Below, piece after piece: positions 1-12,000 of a stretch of 52,925 nucleotides of DNA (the stretch's first letter is position 1; each line of letters opens with the position of its first letter). The stretch is taken from contig ML986829.1 of assembly GCA_010094045.1 (NCBI GenBank), positions 6,537 through 59,461 on the forward strand. The letters run 5' to 3'. A model generated the notes under the pieces. It had not been told where the DNA came from. It saw nothing but the letters and a program-made list of their open reading frames with translations, and ran no database searches. Position numbers and translations under genes: made by a program. Source of the DNA: Lojkania enalia (Eukaryota > Ascomycota > Dothideomycetes > Pleosporales).

Positions 1-3000
1 TTAGAGGGCTATATAATCCGATTTTTATCCGTATCTAGCTGGAGTTGAAAATAATATAACTATTTAATACTAATAATATAATCCTAAGTACCTAGATCTA
101 TAATAATAAATAGGTAGTTTTAGATAGTTCTCCTATTAATTTATAGGTATAAGTAGATATACTAATTAACTAAGGTTTAGATTCGGTCCTAAAAACCTTT
201 AATAGTAATTTTAAAGAGTAAGCACTATATTAATATATATAGAGCTTAGAAGAGTAATCTAGCTATTATAGAATTAAGAAATAGGAAGCCTTAGGCGTTT
301 ATATTAATAAGGGCGTTTAGTTATATACTAACGCCTTTTAAATATAAAATAGTAGGGATTTAGAAGTACTTTCCTCTAAATAAATACAATAAATTAATAT
401 TTAATAAATTATACTTATTTAAGCCTAAGATAGAGAGTTTTTCTAGATATCTCTATTTCCTATCTAAGAACTATCTAGGTGGTACTTATTTACGTCTAGA
501 AACTTTTCTTCCTTAATTTTCTCTTATTTAACCTTTATCTCTTATATTTTAAAGACTATATATTTATTCGCGAAGTATTCTAGTTTACTATAATTATAGT
601 AATTACCTAGAGTTATATACCTTTTAGGTATAAGAGTCTTACTAGGTTATTAGGGAGCGATTATAGTAGAATAAGGTATTAATACTAGAGTAGATTAGAG
701 TAGTATTAGATTATAGGTTACTTTAAATAAACTCTTAGAAATCTTCTAGTACTAATTTAAATTTACTTTAGCTGTAACCTATAGGCTGATAGTTCGTTCT
801 AGAAGGCTAAGAATACTTCTTCTTTCTATATTATAGGCTGTTAAGTAGGCGACTATAATATTAAAGGAGCTTTTCTATATAAGTTTAAAGCTAAAGTTTA
901 GTATTTTTAAGCTAGGGAGAATCTTATCTTATAGATAGAAAAACTACTTAGATTGGGATACGGATCCCCTAATAGTTATACTAATAAAACGAGCTTTAAA
1001 AGTTGGGAACACTTCTCTCTTATTTATTCTTAAGACCTAAAACGCCTATTATACCTCTATCTCTTTATTATCTATAATAAAATATAATTATAGAAGCGAA
1101 ATTATTTCTTTAATATTCTTAAACCGATACTAGTCTAATTTAGCTAGGTATTTTAGCTCTAAATACCCTTTTACAGTATTAGAGGTATATTTCTATACTA
1201 ATACTATACGTATATACTCTATTAGATAGTAATCTATATTAATCTTAAATTAGTCTAGAATTAAGGCTCGCTATTATTTAAATATAAGTTTACTACTATC
1301 TATAAGGCTTTTAATCTTAGGTGTACGTTTAGTAAGGTAGGCTTAAGAGGGCTTAAGGGTAGCTGAGAGGTTTCTTACTAGGAGAGTTATAAAAGTTTCC
1401 TAGTATATTATCAGTTCTAATTCGGTAGTTTATAGAGGTTAATTAGAACTAATAGTTCTCTATTATATTAAGTATATAATCTCCTCCTATAAAATTGTAA
1501 TTTATTCCTTAAGGGTTAGTTTACTCTAATTTCCCTCCGAATTAGATAGGTTCTTTATTATAGACCCTATAGAGAGGGGTCCACCTATTATAGGGCCCCC
1601 TATAAAAGGTAACAGTTATTCTATACGCGTAGATAGAAGCTTACTCTTACTATAACTTATACGTATATCGGTTCTAGTATAGGAATTAGAAGGTAAATTA
1701 TAGTTAGATATTAGCAGTTACCTCTAATTCTAATAGATTATTAGTAGTCTTTAAGTTTCTACTTAGGTATACTCTATACGGCTTTTCTAAAGTTAATTCT
1801 AATTATAGGAGATAGAAAGTTCTAAATTTAGAGGCTTTAGTTAATAAGAGGTTTTTAAGATCCTATCTAGATAACTAAATAATTTAATATAATAGTATAT
1901 AAGTATTATAATCTAAACTAAATCGGGTGTATTTTAGACTTAGATATAGTTAAATAAACAATCGATATAATATTATTAAAGAGGCTGTTACTAGTAGTAT
2001 TAAGTTCTTCTATATAATATAATAGTATAGGTAAGATAATAGGTCCGAATATAGTACGAATCTATTTAGAGGTATATAGAAGTATATAGAGGATTAGAGA
2101 CCTAGGAATTTTATTAACACCTATAGGCCTTATACGAAAGGATATAGAAGAACTACTAAGCTACTTATAAAGGAGTGTACAACTATATATAGAAGGGAAA
2201 AGAGGTAGAACTAGGGGTAGAATAAGATAAGTAAAAAGCTTTAGAATAAGGTTGTATATAAAGCTTTTCGTAGAACGATTTCTTTATATTATTACAATTT
2301 CTATATAGTTGTAGGCCGCCTTAGTTATATTTTATAACTTTCGTAATACTATCTAATAGTAAGCTAATACCGGTAAATTATATAAAGGAAACTTATACTA
2401 TTAGAAAATATTATTATAATTAGCTTCTACTAGAACTAAAGTACTATAAGAATTTAAAGAATTACTCTTTCAGTACTAGCTTCTATAAAGCCTATTATAT
2501 TGAGTTATAGAAGTAGAAGAATATAGATACCTAGTAAAAGGTAATAATCCTCTAAAACTCTACTAAAATTCTTCTAGTAATATAGGTATTTATATATAAA
2601 TTTAATAAGAACGGTTTTCTATATAAATTTAAAGCTAGATTAGTTATATATAGTAATCTACAATTTTAATAGAGAGATACCTATACTACTATACTAGCTA
2701 CATAAACCTTTCGCTTTCTAATATTAATTGCAACTTATTTTAAACTCGATATATACTAGTTTAATATTATTAACACGTTCCTTAACTACCGATTAAATAG
2801 GTTAATATATATCTATATATTAGAAGGTTTCGTATATAAGTATAGAAAATATTTATAACTATAAAAAGCTATATATAGCTTTAAAGATGCTCTAAAACTT
2901 TAGTATTATAAGCTAGATAGAACTATAAGGTAATTAGACTTTAAAATAGTACTAGAAATATCTTATTTATACGTAAATAATAAGCTAATCGTTTTTTTTA

Positions 3001-4256
3001 TATTAATAATATTATAATCCTAGTTTATCTATTAAATATCTCTATTAAATAGAAATTTAAATCGTAATTAAGTAATAAATACGAACTTTAATCTCTTAGA
3101 AATCTAAATTAGTTTCTAGAAGTTTAAGTTATACGCGATATATAGTAGTATAAGACCTAGCTACTATAGAATTTATTTATTAATAAGGTAGCAGCGCGAT
3201 TTAATATTACGGTTAATAAGAAGGCGTTAAGTACGCCTCTATACGAGAACGTATTACCAGCTACTACTAAAGAATCCTCTAATAGAATATCTTACTACTA
3301 ACAACTAATTAATTATCTAGCCTAGATTATAGTTTTTATACGCCCTAATATCGCGCGAGTATACTCGATATTATTATAATACTTCTAGAACCCTAGTAAT
3401 TATTATATTAATACTACATTAAAGGTATAGTAATATTTAATTAGTATAAAGTACTTAGTAATTATAGTAATAGCTAATAATATATAAAATACTTCTACTA
3501 TTAGCTAGAGTAGTAATACTAATTATATTAACCCTATAGAATAATTACTATTTTATAGCGTATCTAATATAGCTTTTAGTAATAATTCTAATACTCGTCG
3601 AAATTCCTATAACTATATATTTCAATTTTTTAGGATACTAATTAATTAAAAAGTCTTAATTTAGCGTACGGTTATAAAATTAACTACTAAAGTAGAATTA
3701 TTAGTATTATTAGTTACTAGATTAGAAATAGAGTAGTAGTAGAAGGCCTTTACTTTATTATACTTCTATATTAATATATAACTAGTACTACTTTATAATA
3801 ATTAACAAATAGTAGATATCGTAAATAAGCTATTTAAGCGTTTTAATACCAAACTTTACTATATAGATATATACTAGTACTAGCTATGTTAAGAAGTAGT
3901 AGAGTAGAAACTTATAATTAGTTGGCAACTAATAAATCTAATACTAGCTAATAGCTTTATAAAAGTTCTACAACTGTAATAATACTAAAGGTTTATTAAG
4001 CAACTAAAAATAGAAGATATTTTAGCTAGAATCGAATCTTAAGAATTTCTATTAGCTAAATAAATCGACTACTAATAAGAATCTTAGAAGGTAATAAAAA
4101 ATTAATTATAACTTACCCTATATTATATTAAATTAATATTTCTACAAGCGTACTTAGCTCTACTACTAGTTACTCTATATAATTTACCTCTTTTAGTATA
4201 GTATCTACCTTTATTTTTTCGACGCAGCTTCTCCTTTATAGTTAAAACTAGGGGGG
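1..4256 (+). mobile_element. RIP-degraded Ty1/copia retrotransposon interior (partial)
   Basis: Very AT-rich sequence with no intact ORF; stops are dense in every frame. On the + strand a Ty1/copia reverse transcriptase can still be traced: a KNGFLYKFKARLV-like block at about 2605-2650 and the catalytic YVDD box at 3001-3012, now reading YINN, the change expected if both Asp codons suffered G-to-A. The 3' end is marked by a polypurine tract (ctagggggg, 4248-4256) touching an LTR. A second FLYKFKAK-like block lies at about 868-905, so more than one element copy is probably nested here. The left end runs off the window. The pattern (TpA-rich, transitions only) is that of RIP. Class assignment is fairly sure; element boundaries are not. 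Confidence 0.75.
2018..2296. repeat. RIP-mutated gypsy LTR (family D), 279 bp
   Basis: This 279-bp stretch aligns without visible gaps to the clean LTR at 50933-51211. Nearly all differences are C-to-T or G-to-A (for example tgtaacggcgcaggcaagat versus tataatagtataggtaagat). No convincing target-site duplication flanks it and no polypurine tract follows it, so it is either a solo LTR with decayed flanks or the 5' LTR of a minus-strand element. It lies inside the copia relic, upstream of the reverse transcriptase blocks. Confidence 0.85.
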
Positions 4257-4461
4257 TGTATTATAGAGATTTTTAGCTAGTCTACCGAGCTGTATTAGAT
4301 ATTAACGTACGATATTATAGTTAATATCACGCCGGATATTACGCTAGATATTAGCTAATATACCCCTTTTTATATACATAAATATAGCCCGCTAGCTATC
4401 TTTAATTAACTAGTTCAGCTCCTTATCTCCCTCCCTAAGATAAGATTCGCCTCTTACTATA
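4257..4461 (+). repeat. 3' LTR of the RIP-degraded copia element (family B)
   Basis: Starts TGTATTATAG directly after the polypurine tract and ends TACTATA, the mutated form of the family B termini TGTGATAGGG...CACCACA seen at 41977-42204. It is about 23 bp shorter than the clean copies, with the difference in its first third. The polypurine tract fixes the sense orientation of family B: the clean copy at 41977 is + sense, and those at 5958 and 41892 are - sense. A TATA-like tatatacata and the downstream cagctcctatctccctccct-like tract are retained. Confidence 0.8.
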
Positions 4462-5820
4462 ATAATATTCTAACCTTAATAGATATAAAATAATAAATAG
4501 TTTTATAAACTATCTTTATAACGTTTATCTTTAAGTAGCTTCTTAAGTTTTCTAGACTAGGATTTAAGTAACGTAAGAGAGGGAGAGAAAGAGAGAGAAG
4601 GAGAGTTAGAGGAAGAAGAGAAAGGACTAACTTATTAAAAAGGAGAAAGTTATCTAAATATATCTTCTATTTAAGGTTATAACTTTAATATATTAGGCTA
4701 GTAGAGAATAAATAAATATTAGTATCTATAGCTTACTTAGGTTATAAGAGATATTCTTCTAATATAGATTATAGAAGTTAATATTAAGTAGGTTTTTAAT
4801 ACTACTAGGGATATAATTAGAGATAAAAGATATTATCCTATTATATAGAGAATCTAGGATATTATATTTCTAAAATATATAATAAGTAGAGAGAACTATT
4901 ATACTAAAGAGGTATACTAGGCTATAAAGGCCTAAAATATTAGTAAGCTAAATTCTCTTTATAATACTAATAAGGTTATAAATCTCTTTAAACTTCTAGT
5001 TTAGATATATAATAAAGAACTAGAAATTAACTAGAAGATTAACTAGGAGAATATTAATCCTAATACTACTACTAATAAGGAACTATTATAAAAGTATATT
5101 TATTAAAAAACTTATAAACCTCTATAATTTATATAATAAATTACTATTATAAATATATTATTATATTAGATTAAGCTATATAAAATTAATAGTTAAAGAG
5201 TATACTATTATAGTCTATAATATACTATAGTATACTACTCTAGAATTTAATAAAGTAAGATTAGCCTAATCTATAATAAATAGCTATAATAAAGCTCTAG
5301 AATATTATACTATATATACTCTTACTAAACTACTTTCTAAAGTATACTAATTAGTTAGACTCTAAGAAAATCTAGTCTATATAACTCTATCTTAACCTAT
5401 ACCCTATTATTAAGTAGCTACTCTAACTCTATTTATACTCTAGACTAATTAGTAAGACCTTAACCTTAACCCTACCCTACTTATATAAAACTCTAACCTT
5501 AATCTAGCCTATACTTATCTACCAGCCTAATTATATTATAGATTTATTATAGTTCGTATATAGTATTTATAATACTAAAAAAAAGTAGCTACTTCGATAG
5601 TTTAGCTACTTTAATAGTAGAATACATTATATACTTATTAATAGAATAATAGCTTATTCCTATATAAGCTTAACCTTTTTCAACTATAAGCCTTTAATAG
5701 ATCTTAGAAGACTCTTCTTAGTAAGTACCTTATCTATTCTAGTATATATATTAGTATCCTTTAAGGTAGTTTAGTTATAGCTTTAAATAGAAGAATTAGC
5801 TAGTATAGTAGCCCTGCATG
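4462..5820. other. AT-rich RIP-type DNA, no intact gene
   Basis: Continues the AT-rich block, with stops in all frames. It contains a purine run (gag/aga-rich, about 4573-4625) and degenerate ccttaaccct-like strings near 5460-5480 that are not a telomere. A relic frame with many TAG codons where CAG would fit can be followed around 4900-5100 but I do not recognise the family. Base composition changes sharply to normal at about 5820. Confidence 0.6.
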
Positions 5821-5957
5821 AAATTATATACAATTGTAGATATAAGGCTAGTAATAACTCCTAAGTAATATGGTAATGGTGGAAGGCTTATCTACGATAT
5901 TTGAACGTTAATATATCGTTCAATCCACGCACAAATAACTCCTCGTAGACTTGTCTA

Positions 5958-6184
5958 TGTGGTGAGAGGCGAATCTTGTCTCAGAGAGGGAGATGCGGAG
6001 CTGAACTGGTTGATTGAGGATGGCCAGCAGGCCATATTTATGTATATAAGGAAGGGTATATCAGCTGATATCCAGCGTGATTTGATATCGTGCGACGGTA
6101 TATGATACAACCTGGGGCCGGATAACTTGCTCCCGTACGGTAGTAGGAAATCGTACTCAGTAGACTCGCCAAATCCCTATCACA
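5958..6184 (-). repeat. Solo LTR, family B, 227 bp
   Basis: Begins TGTGGTGAGAGG and ends CCCTATCACA, so it has TG...CA termini. It is flanked on both sides by the 5-bp direct repeat GTCTA (5953-5957 and 6185-6189), the footprint of retroelement integration. No internal region is left, so it is a solo LTR. Almost identical to the copies at 41892-42351, and much less mutated than the copy at 4257. Confidence 0.93.
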
Positions 6185-6189
6185 GTCTA

Positions 6190-6920
6190 GGCCTAACTAA
6201 TTCCTTCTACAATCGAACTCTTCATGAGACGATACCGCGCCATCTATACAACACCCCAATTCCCGCAAGCAACAGCTGCTCTTCACAGCACCCTCATTCT
6301 CACATCCCCAGACGACATCCTCGCACTTCCAGACACCTCTTTTGATCATTAGCGCCCTTACCCCATTCCTCCGTCAAACTATCTATGGTCCTCGCCTTAC
6401 CATCCGTACCTCAACCCAACCCCCGCAAACCGAACGACTACAACCACCCTAAACTCCGGACCGCTGCCCCATCGCTCACTATCCCGTTCTTCTACATGAA
6501 AATGCCACCCTATACGAAAAATCGAGCCATTTCCCGTCGTATCTAATTAAAAATAGACAGCATATTGACGACCGGAAAGAGGGAAGCGATCGGAATCTGA
6601 TCGAAGGACCTACCGAAGTCTTACGATTTGGCAAGGATTTTATAGGCATCTATCAATTGGATTAAAAGCACGTATGCATGTACGACGGAGACGAAGCTAA
6701 AATTTTTTGATTAATCGGGTATAAGGTATACATGAGTTAATTTTCCATAGCCATCGAAAGTTGATACAAGGACAAAATAAGAAGGAAATCTAGAGGGACG
6801 TAACGACAAAGAGCAGACGCCATTTACTAAGCCCGCTTTTCCTCCACAAGGAAATCTAATACATGCCTACTTAGACGAAGGCATTGGACATTAGATCTAG
6901 GACTAGAGACATGGAATGAA
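6190..6920. other. Intergenic, 3' side of the coiled-coil gene
   Basis: No supported gene. A 42-codon ATG frame (6225-6353, +) ends at a TAG and has no recognisable homology; it may be a gene relic or chance. The remainder up to 6920 is probably the 3' untranslated region of the minus-strand gene that follows. Confidence 0.4.
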
Positions 6921-9089
6921 CTACTTCTTCCTCCCTCTCTTCTCGCCCCTCCCTTCCTCTTTCTCTTTCTTCTCCCCCTTTAGCCCCGCTTCATCCCCAA
7001 CAACCTTCCCCATCTTCTGACTTGCAATCCTCACTCGCTCATGCTTAGCCCTCTCCTCCACATCAGCAACCGCTTCATCTCCCCACCGTCTCAGTGAATG
7101 CTGCTCATCCCGACGAAGCGGCGCACCCATAATGACCTCCTCACCCCGCCGGCGCAGTGTGTACTGTTCGTTAGACGGCTGCCGACGATGCCCGGGGTTC
7201 ACATTGATGACTTCCTCGCCGCGGTGGCGGAGCGGGTACTCAGTAGAAGGCTGGCGTAGGTGCGGTTGATGGACGGTGACGGTAGGTTGGGCATCAGGCG
7301 TGACGCGGGCGTCCCAGGGATCAGGGATGGTGGGCGGAATGCCTGGCTGGGCGAAGGGATTTTCATAGGAAGAGTTTGATTGGCGGGCAGATAGGGGAAG
7401 CTGGGAGCTGGGCGAAAAGGGGTTCTGGTGGGAGCTGGGTGGGCGCGTGGAGTAGGGTGATTGCTGGAATGCAGTGTCGAGGGTGGGCGGATTTGTTTGG
7501 ATGATGGAGACGCGTCGTTGACTGTTTGATCGGCCGAGTCCAACAGCTGGGGTGGTGGACGAAACACTCCCACGACGACCGCGTGAAACTGAGTTACGGC
7601 GGGTCATACCCGGACTATCTCCAGCAGCAGGATATCGCTGGTCACCACGAGGGTCCCAGTACTGCTGGGTTGCTTGCTGTTGCCTCAAGGCGGCAGCTCT
7701 CTCTTCGCGATCACGCTGATCAGCAGCCTCGCGTTCCATGGCCATGAAGGCTTCAGTCTCCTTTAGAGCACGTTGCTGTTCCTGGGAGAGCAAGACGGAA
7801 CCGCGACGAGATTGTCGTTTCGAAGAATCGCGCGGAGGTGGTCGAGAGTTCCGTCTCTCGCGTGCTTTCGCCTCTGCCTCCGCCTCCTGTGCATGTCTAT
7901 TGATTCGTTCGCGCTCCTTCCGGTCACGATCCTTCTGGGTATCTCTTGCGGCTCGTTCATCCTGTTCTTTCTGTTCTTTCTGCTTCCGCCTCCTTTCGGC
8001 CTCTCTATTTTCAGCCCTTCGCTTCTCGGATTCGGCATACCGATTTTCCGCCCGCTCTTCCTCTCGGGCTTTGGCGCGCTTAGTCTCAAAATCATCTTCA
8101 AACCGGACTTGGCGAGCTTGAGCTTGACCCTGAGCATCTTCCTTGGCCAACTGCTGCGCGAGCATATGATCAGTCTCCTCTTGGCGCCTTCTCTCGGCAT
8201 CGGCTTTTAGCTTTCGCTGGCGAGCCCGGTCCGCATCGCGATCAAAGATCTCAGGGGCAGCAGACCGGACATTATATTCGTTGAAAGGAATGGCTTGGCT
8301 CTCAAATTCGGAATAGTCAACCGGGAATAGTCCATCGGCCCCGATATTGTCACGTGACGAAGAGGCACCCGGCACGGCAATGGTAACCTTGTAAGGGCTT
8401 GGCGGAGCTGTTGGTGGGCCACGAGTCATAGTGGGCGAGGAAGGCTGGATGCCACCAGGAGGGGGGTTGTGGACAATTGTTGGAGGGTACCGAGCTGGCC
8501 GCCTTCTGGTGGGCGAGTCTGGGTCTGACGTTGCACACAAAGACGGGACGGATGAGGCTGATGCTGAAGAAGTGTGGCGGTGGTGGCTTCTGGGCGCAGC
8601 TGTCCTAGTATTGAATCCTTGGGCTTGATGAAGCTGGTCTTCTGGGGCAATGGAAGCCTCAGGGAATCCAGTGCGGATGGTGTAGGATGCCTCCGAACCG
8701 GGGGACTCGATGGCGCCGTCATTGGAACCGATTGAGTTCGTCAATGAAGTCCGTTTCTGGCTTCGAGACGAGGGATATTTCTTGTTCTTCTTTCCGAAGT
8801 CAATGATAATCTCTTTGACACCCCGATCTGGTCGTTTGCCTGAGCCGGGAGCCCTTCGTTCAACGTAATAGGAGCCGCCTCCGGAAGGGGTGGGCGGGTC
8901 ATAAGAAGAGTGCGAGGAGGTGCCGTCATAGCTGGCTCCGATCGGCAGAGCGTTGGGGTACTCCTTGATGGACCTCTTTACATTAGAGCATAGCTTTCCA
9001 TGACGAGAGTGGTGGCATGGGGTGACATCTTCAAACTTGCGACGGCGGCCATCGGCCCCAATATAGACACGCTCCTCAACCCGACACAT
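6921..9089 (-). CDS. Conserved fungal coiled-coil protein of unknown function
   Basis: Single-exon frame of 722 codons opening with ATG at 9089. The N-terminus (MCRVEERVYI, then a short CHHSRHGKLC segment at residues 25-34) and a EIIIDFGKKNKKYPS block (residues 93-107) look like a family widespread in Pezizomycotina, recalled from general knowledge and without an assigned role. Residues about 285-412 and 435-475 are strongly charged, rich in E, R, K, A and Q, and should form long coiled coils. The rest is Ser/Pro-rich and probably disordered. The C-terminus is a highly basic Lys/Glu tail. No signal peptide or membrane segment is seen, so a cytosolic or cytoskeletal scaffold role is possible but is only inference. 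The upstream region is unusually long and gene-free. Confidence 0.85.
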   Translation of the reverse strand: MCRVEERVYIGADGRRRKFEDVTPCHHSRHGKLCSNVKRSIKEYPNALPIGASYDGTSSHSSYDPPTPSGGGSYYVERRAPGSGKRPDRGVKEIIIDFGKKNKKYPSSRSQKRTSLTNSIGSNDGAIESPGSEASYTIRTGFPEASIAPEDQLHQAQGFNTRTAAPRSHHRHTSSASASSVPSLCATSDPDSPTRRRPARYPPTIVHNPPPGGIQPSSPTMTRGPPTAPPSPYKVTIAVPGASSSRDNIGADGLFPVDYSEFESQAIPFNEYNVRSAAPEIFDRDADRARQRKLKADAERRRQEETDHMLAQQLAKEDAQGQAQARQVRFEDDFETKRAKAREEERAENRYAESEKRRAENREAERRRKQKEQKEQDERAARDTQKDRDRKERERINRHAQEAEAEAKARERRNSRPPPRDSSKRQSRRGSVLLSQEQQRALKETEAFMAMEREAADQRDREERAAALRQQQATQQYWDPRGDQRYPAAGDSPGMTRRNSVSRGRRGSVSSTTPAVGLGRSNSQRRVSIIQTNPPTLDTAFQQSPYSTRPPSSHQNPFSPSSQLPLSARQSNSSYENPFAQPGIPPTIPDPWDARVTPDAQPTVTVHQPHLRQPSTEYPLRHRGEEVINVNPGHRRQPSNEQYTLRRRGEEVIMGAPLRRDEQHSLRRWGDEAVADVEERAKHERVRIASQKMGKVVGDEAGLKGEKKEKEEGRGEKRGRKK

Positions 9090-12000
9090 AGCGGCGATGG
9101 GTACTTGGAGGAGCCGTCCGTATCAGGTCGAGATGAGCGTGCCGATGATGAATTGTTTTCCAACCTCAACCTCTTCTATAAGAGCGGTGGAGGTCTCCGA
9201 CGACCAGGCTGTTGTGCTTCTTGTTGTTGCTGTTGCGATGTAGGCCCCCGAAATAATATCCGAAGTCCGAGATATAGTGGTGCTATACAAGTCCGGTAAG
9301 GAACCCCAGGGGAGAGGGGAAAGAGTCTGGTAGACTGCTGCAAGGGAGGTATTGACTGGACAGTGTGGACCCAACGGTCACATATACTTGTCTCGTGGTC
9401 CTACCTTTGGCCGGGCGGGTTGTCTAGGGCGGATGACGGTACAGAGAAGCAGGTGACGGGCGGACTAAGACAGTGCGCAAATGGTAGAAGCAGCGTGCGA
9501 TGGGATACGGGGAATGGGGACGGACTGTGGAAGAATGGACGGGATGGGAAAGGGACAAAGAGTCAGAGGGGATCGCTAATATAGAAAAGATGGCGTGCAG
9601 TAAGATGATGCAGGAGGTAATGCACGGTGCAAAACAGAAGAGACAGCCCTACCGGGAAGTAGGCAGTATATGTACTTGGGGCTTGAGTGCAGCCTGAAAT
9701 GCGGGCTGCGACTGGCCAGGGAGAAATTGCACAGCGAACAGACTAGCGACGACGAAACAACGCCTCCGGAATTAAAAAGAATTGAGAGGCCAGGCCGCGA
9801 GGAAGAGCTTGAACGGCTCCGCGCGCCCGTCGTGGGGTCCATCGGGGGGGGGACCTGGCGATGGTGAGCAGCGTCCTCGTCGTGCACTGCCTCGGGGTGA
9901 TGGGGGACAGCCACTGCGAGCACGCGCCCCTTGCCTAGGACCGGTGTGTCTGTGCCTGGAGACAAGAGACCAGACAAGACAGTACTGGAGAATTAGCAAG
10001 CAGAGCGCGCGGCGGCATCATCCTGTCTCAGACTCGATGTTGGGATTGGGCTGCCATGACCGCGCAACCCGGCCCTGATGATGGCGGACGCCTCGCGACG
10101 ACTGGCCCGTCAGTAACCACCATGGGAGTTCTTTTTTTCCACAGGTAGGACGCCGGTGCTGATGCTGTGCACGACGCGATGCGATGTAATCGGCTCGTGT
10201 TGCGACGGCGGTGACGGAGCGATGGATGGGCATCGAAGGTCGCGGGGCAGCTGAAAGGCAACTGACGATACACGACGTGTGGAGGCTATGCCCATAACCA
10301 TACCCATGCCCTCCCCCTTATCATGCACTAGCCACGACCTGCCCATCACGCCAGGCACGAGCCCTACGCTGTCCTAGGTTTTCCTCAATCGCCGCCCAAT
10401 GCCCGACCTTGATCTCCGGCCACTGAGGCTGGTGAAGGATGCACCGGCTGTGGAGGTGCGCGCTCCTTGGCCTCTCCATTCGCTGGCCGTTCTCGGGGAC
10501 AGGACGCGACGGCACGAAGCGGCGCTAGGGAAGACGCATCTGATGATGCTCGGATGCTTGGATGCTTGGTGGACAGCAAAGACGCAGCGTTCGCAGCAGC
10601 ACTATTCACCTTTGCTGCCTCGTCCAACACCCTCCTAGCGGAAGAGTTCCTGAAGCCGGCTCCCTCATTTTCAACATCAGGGCGCACTAATCATACCATC
10701 CTCAAGGTAGGACCCCCATTTCGGCGGCAAAAGGCTGCCCGCGTGAGCATCACTCCGCCTTGCTGCCTTGAGGACCGGCCGACGTCGGGAGTGAAGAAAT
10801 TCCAAACACCGCATCAAAACGTCGGCAGGCCATTCCTACGGCACTTCGAACATCTGTCGGCCTTCCGTAGCCGTCGGCCCGTATCATTTTCAGCCTAAGC
10901 TGCTGACATTCAACAATCATTCAACAGTCTTGATCGGCCATGGGCCCCGAACTAGATTTCCAATCCGTTCAGCTTCTCTCTTCAACAGTTACACCAGTCG
11001 TGGCTTGACAGCCATGTACGTTGCACGCAAGCATGCAAGTCGAGGTGCCACCCGAGCATCCCATCGATCCTCAGCCTCGTGCAAGCAAGCCGCTGGCGGT
11101 GACGCAGACACACCAGACTCTCGCACGTTGGGGGCCGCGCTCCTTCATCCGTTGCAATGAAAAATCCTGGCCAGCGGCGAATAGCGAGAGGCATGACCGC
11201 CCGTCTAGCCTCCTCCACAAAATGCAGTGACATTTATCTGATGTCTGCTATGAATAGGGCGTGCCACAAATGCCGATGACAATGCAAAGCCACAGCTGTC
11301 AGCAAGCCACAGCTTGGCGTGGTGTTGAACCTCGACACGAGACTTTAATTTTCCTCACGAGAGCCTGGCGGAAAGGGGAAGCTGTCTGACGTTGGTCGCA
11401 AGTGCTTGTCGGAGGCCAAGCTGCTGCACCGACTCCTATTTCATTTCTAATAATGATGAGAGTTTCGGTTGCCCATGTTCGCCCATGACAAAGTGGCGCC
11501 AAAAATAGCCCATTGTTGGAATCATGGCAGTGAGGAACAAGTACGGCAACCACCACGAACGGATTGAGGGCATCTTGCGAAAGCCTTTTTGACATGCGGC
11601 TCTCAAGCAAGCGAACAAGCTGTCTCGAACCACCTACGTTCTGCCAATGTCCGCTTGTTCCACAGCATCAGCTGTCGTTTCCGCCAATGCATTGACCAAT
11701 CACCACCCACACCGCCACACCGCCGTACCGCCATACCGCCACATCGCATTACCTCTCCCCTGCCCGATCCTGAGGCACAGCACTCAACCACACATCTCAT
11801 CCCACTCAAAACCCGCCCGTCCCCCACATCATCCGTCTCACTCAGCCTCGTCTCCAGTATTCTGAAGTCTCCAGCTCCGCATGTTCCGACCATTTGCCCT
11901 GCCATGCTGCTGAGAACGGTCGCGCCAACGGCCATGCAGCGTTCGAAGCCCACAGCACTGTGCATCAGCATGAGCACTGACTGTCGAACTACTGCGAACG

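Noticed and set aside
5440..5490. Telomere-like ccttaaccctaccct strings
   Set aside because: Irregular, not tandem TTAGGG units, and inside RIP-mutated AT-rich DNA.
11640..11740. Tandem CCACACCGCC-type repeats
   Set aside because: Short, imperfect low-complexity sequence, not a CRISPR array or a defined satellite.
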